The notes beneath the pieces are model-generated. The model searched no databases, was not told where the DNA came from, and saw only the letters and a list, made by a program, of their open reading frames with translations. A DNA stretch of 64,000 nucleotides from Rhodamnia argentea (lineage: Eukaryota > Streptophyta > Magnoliopsida > Myrtales > Myrtaceae): assembly GCF_020921035.1 (NCBI RefSeq), contig NC_063156.1, forward strand, positions 2,914,001-2,978,000, read 5' to 3'. Position 1 is the first letter of the stretch. Every line of letters begins with the position of its first letter. The position numbers and the translations under genes are program-made. This document shows, piece by piece, positions 61,679 to 64,000 of the stretch.

Positions 61679-64000
61679 ATTATTAATAATTGTCCTTTAT
61701 GCTATGTTCCTTCTGGAACATTTTCTCCTTTACTTGAACTTATGTCAAAGAACTTCATGCGGATACTTAAAAATGGCAGGCTTGATATATCCTGCCTTTT
61801 GTAGGAGGACCTTATTTCTATTATTGTTTAATGCAATCTTGCCTAACAATTTCTAGATAAATTCTCTCTCGAGTCTGACGTTGATCCCAATATTGTAGTT
61901 GAACTCTGTAACTTATTGTACTACAGTTTCTGAACTGTACCTATCACATGGTGCTTCTGGTCAATGCGGCCATTGTTGTAGCATCTTTAATAGTTATCTG
62001 TTCTTTTCCTTCACTCCCTCCTCTTCTTTTCTTGATGGCATTTCCCTTTCTTTTCCAGATTGAGTGGGGACAGGGAGGAAGGTTATCTGTAATGTAAAAG
62101 GTGTAGAAGAGATTATTGACTGATGCCTCTTAGCTCTTCTTTTAATATTGTCTGTCAGATATGTGTGATGGTTATGATCCATTGGTTTGTCAAATTTGAC
62201 CACTGTTGACCCATGCAGGGATGCTTTTCCGAGTTCCCAGATCGAGGACAATATAGAATTGGTGTATGGCTGAAACTTGGCTTCATTACTTAATGCATAT
62301 TATGTGTACTTACGAGTGTGGAGAGAGAGAGAGAGAGAGAGAGAGAGGGCGAGCAATAATTTATCTCTTAAGTCTTTTCCTTTTTGTTGCATTATGTTTA
62401 TCCTTGGCTGTTTTTTCTTGGGTGTTGATGTTCTACATGGTAATTTTGCAGGGTTGAAGCATGTGCACTTTCAGGAGAGTCTTACTTATCTGTTGAATAT
62501 TGATGAATGATCTATTTTCATCCAAAATTTTCTGAAGTTGAAAGATCTGGAGCTTTTAGTTTATTTGTGTTCTTTTCTCGTGTGTAGGAAAATTGGTTCC
62601 CCAGTGGCAGTCATGCAGAATTATCACTCAGGAAGATGATGAGAACAGTGCTGATCGTGGTGTCCTGATAGCCAAATACCAGGTGGACTTGGTGGAGATG
62701 AACGGAAATATGCATGATCTATCTCTTGGTGGCTTCAAAAGCTTTGAATCATGTGTAGCAACTGAGAATTGCTGGGAATTGTTCTCGAGCTTGTCTTCTT
62801 CGGCACAAAGAATTCCAAATGTTTGAGGAGGGAAAACTTCATGGTTCCTACTTGGCTCCTTTTGGATGTATCTGTTTGCATCGCAAAAACATTATCTCTG
62901 GTGGACTATTGGCAGTTTGGTGAAGGTCGGTGCCCCATCTTGGGAAGCCAGAGAAGTGTCTGTCCCAAGAAGGCCAGTGGAGAGTTTGGTTACTTTCTAA
63001 CAGCAAAGCTACTGGAAGCCAAGCATCTGTATATGCACATAAAGAATCACTTTTGCCTCCATTTGTGTTTGAGAACCTGCTGAATTTTTGCGGGTTCCTT
63101 GCTCTGCTGACTTGTAGTAAATCTGCAACAGCTTGGTTTGCGCTGGGGTATTGCTCAACTAAGCTTCTGCAGATCCTGGGAAATGAAATGGGAAAGTCAA
63201 CCTAGTGCAATCTGTTCTATGTCATCCCCCCCTAGCAAAATCTTGCCTCACTTTTATGTTCAATCTGTATTTATTCTTAAAACTATCTGGTCTGATGTAT
63301 ACACGCCCAAGATGGGATTGCTCTCTGCAGTTTTTCTGGCTTTTCAATTTATGGAATACGAAGAGCTTTATCCTGTCTCTGGTGCTATGTGATGTCAGGT
63401 GGCTCAGGCATCTTGTTTTGAAAGATCGGTTGAACAGGTGCATTGTTGTGGGTGGTTAGCGTTTTAATCGTTAGGGATGACTAAATTTTCTGGCAGTGAT
63501 GTCTGGTCTGTGACAGGAAAACTAGTCACTGTATAACTGCAGCTAGGCTCAGATAGAAGTAGTTCTTTTTCTGATGTGTGCTAATCGAATGATAGTTGGT
63601 TTGTCCTTCTTTTTATTTTTTATTTTTGTGGGGGGGGGGTCAAAGAATGGTAATTAGTTGAACAGCCCAGTGAGATGGGATTTTTGTAATCCCAGAATCT
63701 GTAACATTTTGGGAACTTCTGTGATACTGCCTTTGATTTAGACAGTTTCTGGGTTTGCAACTTAACATTCAGGGTCATTTATAGTGTTCTAGCATCCTGT
63801 AAAATCCGATCGAGTGGCTAATGCTTTTGATTGCTTATCAGCCGTTGAGTGCTTATCAGGCCGGACTCAAAGCCCATGGACTGTAAAGGTTATTTTTAAG
63901 ACTGCAAGGCGTTGTTGGCTCAGCTCAAAGGAGTCTCAGTTTCTTAAGATCCAAGTTTACAAACTCTTATTCAGCTCAAATACATCTTTCCTAAAGGCAA
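61679..64000. other. 3' region of the Cys-rich gene and right flank
   Basis: No conserved gene is recognised. It has a GA run (62321-62348), a G homopolymer (63630-63640) and several splice-like signals (TTTTGCAG at about 62445, GTGTGTAG at about 62580). These suggest alternative or 3' exons of the upstream gene, but no coding similarity supports them. Confidence 0.4.
62321..62348. repeat. GA microsatellite
   Basis: (GA)n run of about 28 bases downstream of the Cys-rich coding region. Confidence 0.9.

Noticed and set aside
1-64000. tRNA or rRNA genes
   Set aside because: By eye no tRNA with both A- and B-box-like sequences and an acceptor stem was found, and no rRNA-like segment. A tRNAscan run would settle it.

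Overview
This is a nuclear window from a flowering plant, most likely a eudicot. It has intron-rich genes with GT-AG splice sites, plant-specific protein families, many MITEs, a long solo LTR and CT/GA microsatellites. The woody-eudicot look, Myrtales for example, is only a guess.

Layout, left to right. 0.37-5.5 kb is a TIR element of Mutator type that carries broken pieces of two host genes, an ankyrin-repeat gene and a group-D-like MAP kinase (a Pack-MULE). 5.5-14.6 kb is gene-poor and AT-rich, with a 2.56-kb solo LTR flanked by a perfect 5-bp target duplication, followed by a ~692-bp sequence present twice in tandem. 14.6-25.6 kb is ordinary gene space: ribosomal protein uL6/RPL9 (+) with a site II/telo-box promoter, a mitochondrial stomatin-like SPFH protein (+), and an UNC93-like MFS transporter (-). 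29.2-38.0 kb is a 20-exon MutS2-family ATPase gene with a dead LINE fragment in intron 9. 40.3-41.1 kb is a two-exon DUF599 membrane-protein gene (-).

The right half is more unusual. At 45.25-49.3 kb there is an array of about 12 tandem units of ~350 bp. Part of each unit is clearly related to a segment inside the transcribed region of the uncharacterised Cys-rich protein gene at 60.2-61.7 kb, so the satellite looks gene-derived. At 49.4-54.0 kb an ankyrin-PGG membrane-protein gene is broken. One hAT-like MITE and one MULE have landed in the same exon, and a second hAT-like MITE sits inside the MULE. The target duplications are 8 bp (perfect), 9 bp (8 of 9) and 8 bp (perfect). The gene also has a frameshift and an intron phase clash. 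A 549-bp MITE with 17-bp TIRs follows, then a three-exon RNase P/MRP subunit POP5 gene (-) with a probable 5' UTR intron holding a GGAACCGG-rich hAT-like fragment.

The intact genes are unrelated housekeeping genes (translation, tRNA/rRNA processing, mitochondrial membrane organisation, organellar DNA maintenance, transport). There is no operon-like logic. The noteworthy biology is transposon capture and nesting and the gene-derived satellite. Exon joints were derived by hand from splice signals and reading-frame continuity. For the five multi-exon genes with full models (RPL9, SLP, UNC93, MutS2, DUF599) and for POP5, the summed exon lengths are exact multiples of three.
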